Shown here piece after piece: positions 9,430 to 20,200 of a DNA stretch of 64,000 bases; positions within the stretch are counted from its first letter, which is position 1, and each line of letters begins with the position of its first letter. The notes under the pieces were generated by a model. The model saw nothing but the letters and a program-made list of their open reading frames with translations. It searched no databases and was not told the DNA's origin. The position numbers and the translations under genes were made by a program. The stretch is from Kosakonia cowanii JCM 10956 = DSM 18146 (lineage in GTDB: Bacteria; Pseudomonadota; Gammaproteobacteria; Enterobacterales; Enterobacteriaceae): NCBI RefSeq assembly GCF_001975225.1, contig NZ_CP019445.1, positions 1,364,001 to 1,428,000 of the forward strand, read 5' to 3'.

Positions 9430-9490
9430 CGAAGCGGTGGCTTCGCCCAACGAAAATGTCTGGCTGGGATCAGCTCCGGACGCCAGACAT
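9430..9490. promoter_or_regulatory. Hairpin-rich speC leader
   Basis: Upstream of speC there are two clear inverted repeats: CGAAGC/GCTTCG around a 4-base loop at 9430-9445, and the 9-base perfect repeat ATGTCTGGC (9456-9464) / GCCAGACAT (9482-9490). In the speC transcript these would fold as 5'-leader hairpins. They could also be an operator for a dimeric protein. No coding sequence is evident between 9390 and 9780. Confidence 0.4.
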
Positions 9491-9787
9491 CAGTAAAAGC
9501 AGAAAACCGCTGATCTTACTGTTGTCCTGCGGTGAGCGTGCGCTACCCTCACCGCATGGTGAGAAAGAGTGACGATAAGCGGGGGCGAGTGGCCTTGGCA
9601 CGGGCGTGAAACGCAGTATCAGCGGCTGAAATGTACAGCATCAGGCGGCCCCGTCAGATGGATGAAAATTCGCGCAATCATGTCATTTTTAACCCGCAGG
9701 CGCAACCTGGGTGGCACTTCGCCGCGCATAAAAATGCTATGGTATGCGCCTTCTTATTCATTTTTATGGCACTTCAGGAGTGTGAAC

Positions 9788-10507
9788 GTGCTGACAGGTC
9801 CTTTTATTAACGCGGCTGCCGTGCTGATCGGCGGCATGCTCGGTGCGCTGATGAGCCACCGTTTACCGGAGCGCGTGCGCTCATCAATGCCCTCCATTTT
9901 TGGCCTTGCTTCGCTTGGCATCGGCATTTTACTGGTAGTCAAATGCGTCAACCTGCCGGTGATGGTGCTGGCGACGCTGCTCGGCACACTGATTGGCGAG
10001 CTATGTTATGTTGAGCGCGGCATCGGCGGCGGCGTTAACGCCCTGCGCAAGCTGGCGCAGAAGCGCAACGCGGTTGAGTCAGCCTCCAGCGCCCATGAGT
10101 CGTTTATTCAGAGTCTGGTGGCGATCATTATTCTCTTTTGCGCCAGCGGGACCGGGATTTTTGGCGCCATGCGCGAAGGGATGACCGGCGATCCCAGCAT
10201 CCTGATTGCTAAAGCGTTTCTCGATTTCTTTACCGCGCTGATCTTCGCCACTTCGCTCGGTTTCGCCGTGGCGATCATCTCGGTTCCAATGCTGATTATT
10301 CAACTGACGCTCGCCACCTGCGCGACGCTGATTCTGCCGCTGACCACCCCGGCGATGATGGGCGATTTTACCGCCGTCGGTGGCATTCTGCTGCTGGCGA
10401 CCGGGCTGCGCATCTGCGGAATAAAGATGTTTGCCGTGGCGAATATGCTGCCGGCGCTGGTGCTGGCAATGCCGCTATCCGCTCTCTGGACGGCCTTTTT
10501 TGCCTGA
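9788..10507 (+). CDS. yqgA: DUF554 family inner-membrane protein YqgA
   Basis: The 239-residue product is a small polytopic membrane protein with about six or seven hydrophobic segments. Segments such as GPFINAAAVLIGG, SIFGLASLGIGILLVVK, IILFCASGTGIFGA and GLRICGIKMFAV are characteristic of YqgA. Its function is unknown. I choose the GTG at 9788 because an AGGAG ribosome-binding site at 9776-9780 lies 7 bases upstream; the GTG at 9782 would be only one base from it. In E. coli yqgA also sits between speC and a tRNA-Phe gene, so this is core chromosome. Confidence 0.9.
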   Translation: MLTGPFINAAAVLIGGMLGALMSHRLPERVRSSMPSIFGLASLGIGILLVVKCVNLPVMVLATLLGTLIGELCYVERGIGGGVNALRKLAQKRNAVESASSAHESFIQSLVAIIILFCASGTGIFGAMREGMTGDPSILIAKAFLDFFTALIFATSLGFAVAIISVPMLIIQLTLATCATLILPLTTPAMMGDFTAVGGILLLATGLRICGIKMFAVANMLPALVLAMPLSALWTAFFA

Positions 10508-10573
10508 GTGCGCGTGCAATGGGCAGAAAGTGGTGATAGATTGTGCACTCTGTGACGAAATGAAGAAATTTCG

Positions 10574-10602
10574 TTGACGGAGCGCAGTGAATCAGGTTTA
10601 AT
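10574..10602 (+). promoter_or_regulatory. Sigma-70 promoter of the tRNA-Phe gene
   Basis: TTGACG (10574-10579) and TTTAAT (10597-10602) are separated by 17 bases and followed by the GC-rich discriminator GCGCCCC, the layout of stringently controlled stable-RNA promoters. The tRNA begins at 10613. Confidence 0.75.
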
Positions 10603-10612
10603 GCGCCCCGTT

Positions 10613-10688
10613 GCCCGGATAGCTCAGTCGGTAGAGCAGGGGATTGAAAATCCCCGTGTCCTTGGTTCGATTCCGAGTCCGGGCACCA
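10613..10688 (+). tRNA. pheV: tRNA-Phe (anticodon GAA), pheV-type
   Basis: The 76-base gene starts GCCCGGATAGCTCAGTCGG and ends with an encoded CCA. The 7-base acceptor stem GCCCGGA/TCCGGGC, the D arm, the anticodon loop TTGAAAA (anticodon GAA) with stem GGGGA/TCCCC, and the T arm with GGTTCGATTCC are all visible. Its position after speC and yqgA matches pheV in E. coli, a well-known genomic island attachment site. Confidence 0.97.
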
Positions 10689-10699
10689 CTAATTTAAAG

Positions 10700-10724
10700 A
10701 AACCAGCCTACGGGCTGGTTTTTT
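10700..10724 (+). terminator. Rho-independent terminator of tRNA-Phe
   Basis: AACCAGCC / GGCTGGTT separated by TACG is followed by a run of T residues, a compact intrinsic terminator 11 bases after the tRNA. Confidence 0.85.
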
Positions 10725-11046
10725 GCTTTCTGGAGTATGGATTCTCCATCGAACTCCGTTCGATTATTAACCACACACCGCGCCTTATATTAATTAATAC
10801 CTAAGAGCACATGTTAAAAAGTAATATTATTCAAATAATAAAATTGCCATTTCTTTTATCTATACTATTTAAAGCTTAGCCTGAGAATAAAACTCTTATT
10901 TATTCACGCTATTATTAATTAGCAATAAAACGTGAGATAGATCACAACAAGAAGTTATCTCTTTTACAGCCTCCTATTACAGATTGCCTTCCAGATTTTT
11001 ATTCTATAAATATTACCCTCGTTTTTATTATTACAGGGGCAAGTAA
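10725..11046 (+). promoter_or_regulatory. AT-rich upstream region of the first NRPS operon with a candidate CRP site
   Basis: This 322-base stretch has no gene and is strongly A+T rich, unlike the GC-rich flanks; it marks the start of the accessory region. CGTGA-GATAGA-TCACA at 10931-10946 matches the CRP consensus TGTGA-N6-TCACA at nine of ten positions. A possible -10 element TATAAA lies at 11005-11010. An AGGGGC ribosome-binding site precedes the MbtH gene. Catabolite control of the NRPS operon is therefore plausible but inferred. Confidence 0.5.
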
Positions 11047-11247
11047 ATGAGCAATCCATTCGAAAATGAAAACATTCCTTTTTTAGTATTAGTAAACGCA
11101 GAGAATCAGCACTCTTTATGGCCGGAATTTATGGTTGTCCCCGAGGGTTGGGACGTGGTCTGCGGGCCCGCCAGTCGCAAGGCGTGCATTGAGTACATCG
11201 AGGAAAACTGGAAGGATATCAAGCCGAAAACTTTACAAAATCTATAA
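11047..11247 (+). CDS. MbtH-like protein of NRPS line 1
   Basis: MbtH-like proteins bind adenylation domains and are needed for their folding or activity. The 66-residue product has the family signature: NPFENEN, LVNAENQHSLWPEF, VPEGWDVV, GPASRKACIEYIEENW. It starts 52 bases before the first NRPS gene on the same strand and is certainly its partner. It is a close paralog of the second MbtH-like protein at 25806-26006, with the same length and a near-identical C terminus (DIKPK-LQN). Confidence 0.96.
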   Translation: MSNPFENENIPFLVLVNAENQHSLWPEFMVVPEGWDVVCGPASRKACIEYIEENWKDIKPKTLQNL

Positions 11248-11281
11248 CCCCGTGTTGCCCACTCGTTATCCTATTTCGCTT

Positions 11282-11296
11282 TAATATTGAGGTTTT
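11282..11296 (+). repeat. Duplicated NRPS leader, copy 1
   Basis: TAATATTGAGGTTTT just before the NRPS line 1 start recurs at 26040-26054 before NRPS line 2. Both contain the TGAGG ribosome-binding site and are followed within a few bases by ATGTCCGC. The shared non-coding word supports duplication of the whole MbtH-NRPS start unit. Confidence 0.8.
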
Positions 11297-11298
11297 AT

Positions 11299-14200
11299 AT
11301 GTCCGCACCAGAAGACATGGATTATTTCGCTTTAACGTCGGCTCAGATGGGCATGTGGTTAGCGAATGAAGTCGCACTGAATCAAGCAAATAATAATATT
11401 AGTGAGTATTTAATTATTGATGGCGCAATTAACCCATCACTATTTAAAGACGCTATAAAAACAATGATTGCTGAAACGGATGCCATGCATGGCCGTTTTT
11501 TTCATGAAAATAACGACGTCAGGCAATCATTGACGCCGGTTAATGATTATGAAGCAGGCTTTTATGATTTCAGTATGATGGACGACCCGTGGGCAACCGC
11601 CATTGAATATATGACGGCGCAGACAAACAGAGCATATTCGCTCTCTGAAAAGCATCTGTTTACCTTTTTCCTGATTAAGATTGCCGAAAACAAACATCTC
11701 TATTACCAGTGCAGCCATCACATTCTTACCGACGGTTTTGGCGCCGCGCTGCTCCTCAGCCACGCCATTGAAATCTACAACGACTTAATCGCCGACAAGC
11801 CGGTCTCCCCCTCACCTTTCGGCAGCTTTAAAACATTGATGGCCGACGATGTCGAGTATCGCCACTCAAAGCGTTTCGCACGCGACAGAGACTACTGGGT
11901 GTCGCGCTTTAGCGATCTGCCGGAGCCGGTGAGTCTCGCCGGGCGCGCCGCCCCCTGCGACCAGCTAATCCGCCAGCGCATCCCGCTGGAAAAACCGTTT
12001 CATGACGCCATCATGCAGCGGGCAAGCGACTCCGGCTTTACGCTGCCGCAGCTGCTCACCGCCCTGAGCGCGATCTATCTCTACCGCATTACCGGTAATG
12101 AAGATTTGGTGATTGGCTTTCCGATGGCGGCACGCGTTGGGCGAGCGCAGCGCAGCATTCCCGGCTTAATGTCCAATATCATGCCGCTGCGCTTAAACTT
12201 ATCGCCGGCTCTGACCCTCAACGACGTGATGGCGCAGGCGATGAAAGAGATGATCTCCTCGTTGCGCCACCAGCAATACCGTCATGAAGATCTGCTTCGC
12301 GAGCTTAACGTCACGCGCCCGCTGTTTAACACGGCGATTAACGTTGAACTCTTCGGCGAAAGCCTCGCGCTGACCGGGGCGGAAACCTTTTCCGTGAATC
12401 TCTCCAACGGCCTGGTGGAAGATTTGAGCATCTTCTTCTTTGGCTATGGCGGTGAGCGCACCATCGTGCTGGGCTTCGATGCCAACAGCGCACTCTATAG
12501 CGAGCAACAGCTGCTTGCCCATTATGAAAGAATGACGGCGCTATTCAGTGAACTGATTGCTAACCCTGAGATGGCCATCGGCATCCCCGCGTTACTGAGC
12601 GCCAGTGAGCACCAGCAGATTGCCCTGCTGAATGAGAAAACCGCCGCGCCGACACCTTCCCTTACGCTTGCGGAGTGCTTTGAAAAACATGTTCAGCTTA
12701 CACCCGATGCTCCGGCCATCTTTTACGAGGAGAGCGTGCTGAGCTATGGGCAGCTGAATAGCCTGGTCAACCAAATGAGCCACTATTTACGCCAGCAGGG
12801 GGTACGACCGGGCGACATTGTCGGGCTGCTGCTGCCGCGCACGGATAATCTGGTGATCGCTATGCTGGCGATCATGAAAGCCGGTGCGGTCTATATGCCG
12901 TTAGATCCCGATCACCCCGGCGAGCGGATAAAACATATCCTCGCCACCGCCGCGCCGACCTGCCTGTTAACCACCTCCGGAACGTCGCACCTGGTTGCAC
13001 AATTCCCGCAATATCAAATAGATGATAACGCCATTATTGCTGACATTATCTCGCAGCCAGAAACCAACCCTGTGACAACCTCCGCCCAGCGACAGCAGGC
13101 GGCGTATGTGCTCTTCACCTCCGGCTCGACCGGTGCGCCGAAAGGGGTGCTGATCCCCCATCACGCATTGACCAATTTTATGGTGGCGATGCAGCAGCAC
13201 GTTCAGCTCTCGGCAGAGCACCGTTTAATGGCCGTCACCACGGTCGGGTTTGATATTGCCGCGCTGGAGCTTTTCCTGCCGCTGCTCAACGGCGCGGCGG
13301 TGGTGCTTGCTTCACGCGATGCGGCGCGCGACCCGCATCTGTTGGCAAATGAGATCCATCGCTGGAACATCACCCATTTACAGGGCACACCCGCGTTGTG
13401 GCAGGGCCTGGTCAGCTATCAACCGCAGGCGCTGACAGGTCTCACCGCGCTGGTGGGCGGTGACGCGCTGGCAGCCAATCTGGCCGAACAGATGGTGACG
13501 CTGGCATCGCGAGTGATTCAGGTTTACGGGCCAACGGAAACGACGATCTGGTCAACCCTCCGCGAACTGAGCGCCGATCGCGTGGCCCCTTCTATCATCG
13601 GTCTGCCGATCAACAATACCCAGGTTTATATCCTCGATAGCGCGCTGCAACCGGTGCCGGTCGGCCAGGCAGGCGAGCTCTATATCGCTGGCGACGGTCT
13701 GGCGTTTGGCTACCTGAAACGCGCCGATCTCACCAGCGAGCGCTTTATCGCTAACCCCTTTGGCCCTGAGGGGTCGCGCATGTACCGCACCGGGGATATC
13801 GCCTTCTGGGAGCAGGATATGCAGATCGGCTTCCTCGGGCGCGCGGATAACCAGGTGAAGATCCGCGGTTACCGCATTGAGCTTGGCGATATCGAAAATG
13901 CGCTGCTGGGATCAAAGGCGATCAAGCAGGCGCTGGTGCTCGCGCATGATGAAAAAGCCTCCGGGCAAAAACGGCTGGTGGCCTACGTGGTGCCGCACAA
14001 TGGCGCGCACTGCTCACCGGAAACGCTGCGCGCCGACTTAGGCAAACAGCTGCCGGATTATATGGTGCCGTCAGTGATGATGGTGCTGGAGCAGTTCCCC
14101 CTCACGGCGAATGGCAAAATTGACCGCCGCGCGCTGCCCGTACCGGCTTTCACCGCGCCCGCCCGCGTGCTGCCCTCCACGCCGCAGCAGGAAAAACTGT

Positions 14201-17200
14201 GTCAGCTCTTTGCCGAGTGCCTGGACAGCGCGTTACCGGGAATCAATGACAACTTCTTTAGCCTTGGCGGCCATTCGCTGCTGGCGCTGAAACTGCTGAG
14301 CCGCATCCGCGAAGCGTTCAACAGCGAGATCTCGCTGAAGGCGATCTTCGACGCGCCAACCGTCGCGGAGCTGAGCGCGCTGATTGAGGCCGGAAGCGGC
14401 GCGCCTGTGCGCCCTGCGCTGGTAGCGCAACCGCGCCCCGCCCTGCTGCCGATGTCGTTTGCCCAGCAACGCCTGTGGCTACAGGAGCAGATCGCGCCGG
14501 GCAGCGCTTACAATATGCCGCTCGCCATCAGGCTTACCGGTAAACTGGATGCCGCAATGCTGACGCAGGCGCTGGCGGATGTTATCTCCCGTCATGAAAG
14601 CCTGCGTACGCGCTTAACCCAGCAGGAGGATACCCCTTGCCAGCAGGTACTGACGCCGCAAGAGGCGGCATTTACCCTGCAACAACAGGCCATTGCGCCA
14701 GACGATCTGAACGCCCAGCTGATGCAGCACAGCGCGCATGTATTTGCCCTCGATCGCGAACTGCCGATCAAAGGCTGGCTCTATCAACTTGCGCCAGAGC
14801 AGCATGTTCTGCTGCTGGTGATCCACCACACCGCAGGCGACGGCGGCTCCCTCTTCCCGCTGTTGCAGGATTTGAGCCTTTGCTGGCAGGCACGCCAGGC
14901 AGGCCACGCCCCCGATCTTACGCCGCTTGCGGTGCAGTATGCGGATTACGCCCTCTGGCAACGCGCGCTGCTCAGTGAAGAGCAGGATGAAAACGCCCTC
15001 TTCGCCCGGCAGATGGCCTACTGGCGCAATCAGCTACAGGGGCTGCCGGAAGAGATTACACTGGCAGGCGATCGCCCCCGTCCGGCGCGCGCCACCTCGG
15101 CGGGCGATCGCGTCGCCTTTACGCTGCCGGATGGGGTGTTTGCAAAGCTTGCAGCGCTGAGCGCGCAAACGGGTGCCAGCCTCTTTATGCTGCTGCACGC
15201 AGGCCTGGTGGCGCTGCTGCACCGCATGGGCGCGGGCGACGACATTGCCATCGGCACGCCGATCTATGGCCGTACCGATATCGCGCAGATCCCGATGATT
15301 GGCTACTTCGCCAACACTGCGGTGCTGCGCACCAAGGCCTCCGGCAACCCGGAGTTACGCACGCTCATTGAGCTGGCGCGCAGCGCCGTGCTGGAAGCCA
15401 ATGAACACCAGGATCTCCCCTTTGAGCGCCTTGTCGAAGCCCTGGCACCGGACCGCTCGCTGGCGAAACATCCGCTGTTCCAGGTAATGCTGGCGGTCGA
15501 TACGCCGTGGCCGCAGGCCGTCAGCTTCGAAGGGTTACAGCTTGAACAGCTGGAGCTGCCCACCAGCAGCGCGAAATTTGATCTGCTGTTTAATTTCAAC
15601 ATTGATGAGCAGCACGGACGCGTAAGCGGGTATATCGAATACGCTACCGATCTCTATAACGCGCGCACCATCGAGGGCGTTGCCGAACGCGTAGTTAATG
15701 TGATTGAGACGCTGGTGAGCGCGCCAACTACCCGCGTTGGCGAGCTGGCGCTATTGACCTCTGCCCAGCGCGAAACGCTGCTTAGCGGCTGGAATGCCAC
15801 CCGTGTCGCGCTGCCTGAAGTGCGTATAGCCGCGCTGTTTGAACAGCAGGTGCTGCGCACGCCGGACGCTATTGCCGTCAAGCAAGGCAGCAAAACGGTG
15901 ACCTACAGCCAGCTAAACCAGGCGGCCAACCGTCTGGCGCACCGGCTGATGGCGCTGAACGGCGGGACAACCTTCTGCGCCGGGCTGCTGATGCAGCACT
16001 CCATTGATGAAGTGATTGCCACGCTTGCGGTGATCAAAGCAGGCGGCGCTTACCTGCCGCTGCGCCCGCGCGACCCCCTTGAGCGCCAGCAGATGATGCT
16101 GGATGACGCAGGTGCCACGCTGCTTATCGCCGACGCGGGTCTGCCGTTACCGGATGCCGCGCATATCATTCACCCGGCAGACGACGTGCAGCAGGCCGGA
16201 ACAGAGACTAACCCGGCAGTAGCGGGCGCGGCGCAGAGCCTGGCCTACATCATGTACACCTCCGGTTCGACCGGTAAACCGAAGGGGATTGCCGTCAATC
16301 AACAGAGCGTGGCGGCCCTTGCCCTCGACCGCCGCTGGTCGGCGGAGGATCACCAGCGCGTCTTGCTGCACTCCCCGTCAGCTTTTGATGCCTCCACCTA
16401 TGAACTGTGGGTGCCGCTGCTGTGCGGCGGTCAGCTGATTGTCGCTCCAGCCGGTGAGCTGGATATCGATGCGCTGGCACAGATCGTTATGGCGGAAAAC
16501 GTGACCGCGCTGTGGCTTACCGCCGGTCTGTTCCGCCTGATGGCCGAGGAGCATGCCAGCGCTCTGAACGCGGTGCGGCTGCTGATTGCCGGGGGTGATG
16601 TGCTGCCGGTGGCGGCGATCAGAAAGGTCATGACGCAGTGCCCTGCGCTAAAAATGATGAACGGCTACGGCCCGACGGAAACCACTACCTTTACCACCAC
16701 GCACCTGATGCCGGGCATCCCGACGGAGATGACGGTGCCCATCGGCGCGCCGATCGATAACATGCAGGTCTACGTGCTGGATGGCTATCTTAATCCGGTG
16801 CCGGTCGGCGTTCCTGGCGAGTTATATATCGCCGGTCTCGGCCTGGCGCGCGGCTACCAGAACCAGCCGGTGCTGACGGCAACGCACTTTGTCGCCAACC
16901 CCTTCGCGCAGCCCGGCGAGCGCATGTACCGCTCCGGGGACTGGGCGCGCTGGCGTGAAGATGGGGTGCTCGAATACCTCAGCCGCGGCGATCAGCAGGT
17001 GAAAATTCGCGGCTTCCGTATTGAACTGGCGGAAGTGGAAACCGCGCTGCAACAGCAGCCTGCCGTGGCGCAGGCGCTGGCCTGCATCGTCGAGCCAAAC
17101 GCAGGCAATAAGCAGATTGTCGCCTATGTTATCCCGCGCAAAGAGGTGGAGTTCGATGCGGAACAACTGCGCGCGGCGCTGAGCGCGCAGTTACCGGACT

Positions 17201-20200
17201 TTATGGTGCCGGCAATGATTATCCCGCTGGAGACCTTCCCGCTAAACGCCAACGGCAAAGTGGATATGCGCGCCCTGCCCGCGCCGCACTTTACCGCCGC
17301 GCAGCATCGTGGCGCACGCAATGAGCGAGAGAGCATGCTCTGCGCACTCTTCGCCAAAGTGCTCGGCCTGGACGATATCGGCATTGACGACAACTTCTTT
17401 GCCCTCGGCGGCCACTCACTGCTGGCGTCGCGTCTGGTCAGTAAGGTGCGCCGTGAAATGCGAGTTGATCCTGCGATCCGCGATCTCTTTGAAGCGCCAA
17501 CGGTGGCACAGTTTGCCGAGCGTTTGCACGCCGCCGCGCCTTCGCGTTTGCTGCTACAGGCGCGTGAAAAACCGGCCCATCTGTCGCTTTCCGCTGCGCA
17601 GCGTCGGCTGTGGATGATCGATCGTATCGAGGGACAAACCGCCACCTACAATATGCCGCTGACGCTGGAGCTTACGGGCGAAGTAAACGTGGCGGCGCTG
17701 GCGGCGGCACTCAACGATGTGAAGCTGCGCCACGAAACGCTGCGCACGCGCTTTTTACAGCAGCCCGACGGCAGCGTTTATCAGCACGTTACCGGGGTTG
17801 AGGAGGCAGCCTGCACCCTGATTACCGAACACGTTGCGTCTGACGATCTGCAAAGCCGGATGCTGAGCGCCGCGCAATACACCTTCGATTTAGCCGGGGA
17901 AGATCCCTGCCGTGCGTGGCTCTTTACCGTCAATGAAGAGCGCCATCTGCTGCTGTTTTTAATGCACCATATCGCCAGCGATGGCAGTTCGCTCTCTCCG
18001 CTCCTCCATGATCTGGCTGCGGCCTATAATGCCCGCGCGCAGGGCCAGGCTCCGGCCTTTGCGCCGCTTGCGGTGAACTATGGCGATTATGCGCTCTGGC
18101 AGAACGACTGGCTGGGCGAACTCAACGCCGCTGACACTCTGGCGGGCCGCCAGCTTGCCTGGTGGCGCAACACCCTCGCCGATCTCCCTGACGAGCTGAA
18201 GCTACCCCTCGACCGTCCGCGACCAGCGCGCGCAAGTTACAGAGGCAAGCAGTGTCGCTTTATCATCGATGAAGCGCTGCACGCGCGCCTGCTGGAGGTG
18301 GCGAAAGGGCACAACGCCAGCCTGTTTATGGTGTTGCAGGCGGCGCTGGCCGTGCTGCTGCACCGCATGGGCGCAGGTGACGACATTCCCGTCGGTACCG
18401 CCATTGCCGGGCGCAGCGATGAGGCGCTTGAACCGCTGGTCGGCTTCTTTATCAACACGCTGGTGATGCGCACGACGATTGATGACAACCTCACCTTCAG
18501 CGCCCTGCTGGAGAAGGTTCGCGACTATGCGCTGCAAGCCTACGAGCACCAGGATCTCCCCTTTGATAACCTGGTCGAAGCGCTAAACCCTGAGCGTTCA
18601 CTGGCGCGCCATCCCCTCTTCCAGGTGATGCTGGTACTGCAAAATATGGCCTACAGCGAGGCGCGCTTTGACCATCTGCAAACCAACGTTGCCACACCGC
18701 TGCTGCCGGTGGCGAAGTTCGATCTGACCTTTAATATCGAAGAGACGCCCACGGCGCTTAACGGCATTCTCGAATACGCCACCGATCTGTTTGATGATGC
18801 CACCGCCGAAGCGCTGGCCGAGCGTTTCGTGCTGGTTCTGCATGCCGTGATGGCAGAGCCGCAACGGCGCGTTGGCAGCGTTCCGCTGCTGCTGGCGGAG
18901 GAGTACCAGGCCGCCGTGCCGGTCTGCACCACTTTTAACCAGTGGGCTGACGCCACGCTGCATGAGGTTTTCGAACAGCGGGTGCGTGAAACACCGCAGG
19001 CAACGGCGCTGAGCCTCGGCGATGAGACGCTGAGCTACGGCGAGCTGAACCAGCGCGCTAACCAGCTGGCACGCTATCTGGTAAGCCGCGGTATCGGCAC
19101 GGAAGATAGCGTCGCGCTGGCGCTGCCGCGCACCATGGAAACATTGGTGGCGTTACTCGCCATCGTCAAAGCGGGCGCGGCCTACCTGCCGCTGGATGTG
19201 CATAACCCGGCAGATCGTCTGGCCTACATTGTTGACGACGCCAGACCGGCGCTGATTATCACCCTCGCGGAGTATGCCGGTACGCTAAGCAGCACGCTGC
19301 CCGAACTGCTGCTCGATACGCCGCAGTGCCAGCAGCTGCTTGCAGGGCTGAGCGCCGAAGATCTCAGGGACGACGAGCGCCTGCGCCCCGTCACCCCGGA
19401 GAGCCTGGCGTACATCATCTACACCTCCGGCTCCACCGGTAAACCGAAAGGGGTGATGATCCACCACAGCAATGTGCTGCGCCTCTTTGCGGCCACCGAG
19501 GGCTGGTTTGACTTTGCCCGCACCGACATCTGGACGCTGTTCCACTCCTGCTCCTTCGACTTCTCCGTCTGGGAGATCTGGGGCCCGCTGCTCTACGGCG
19601 GCGAACTGGTGGTGGTGCCGTTTATCGTCAGCCGCGATCCGCAGGCCTTTTTGCAGCTGCTAAGCGACAAGCGGGTCACCATCCTCAACCAGACCCCTTC
19701 CGCCTTCTATCAACTGATTGAAGCGGAAAACGCCGTTGCGCCAGCAAGCTACCCATTAGCGCTGCGCAAAGTGGTGTTTGGCGGAGAAGCGCTCGATCTG
19801 AGCCAGCTTGAGCGCTGGTATCAGCGCCATGACGACGCTGCGCCGGAGCTGATCAACATGTACGGCATCACCGAAACCACCGTCCATGTGAGCTATCAGC
19901 CGCTGACGGCAGAGGGCGCGCGCAACGCCTCCGGTAGCCTGATTGGCGTGGCGATCCCCGATCTGCATATCCATCTGTTAGACGATGCGCTGCAACCTGT
20001 TCCGGTGGGCGTGGAGGGCGAGATGTATATCAGCGGCGCAGGCCTCGCGCGCGGCTACCTGAACCGTGTGGCGCTAAGCAGTGAACGCTTTGTTGCCGAC
20101 CCCTATGGCGAACCCGGTGCGCGCATGTACCGCTCTGGCGATGTGGCGATCCGCACCCGCAAAGGCGAGCTGAACTACTTAGGCCGCGCCGATCAGCAGG

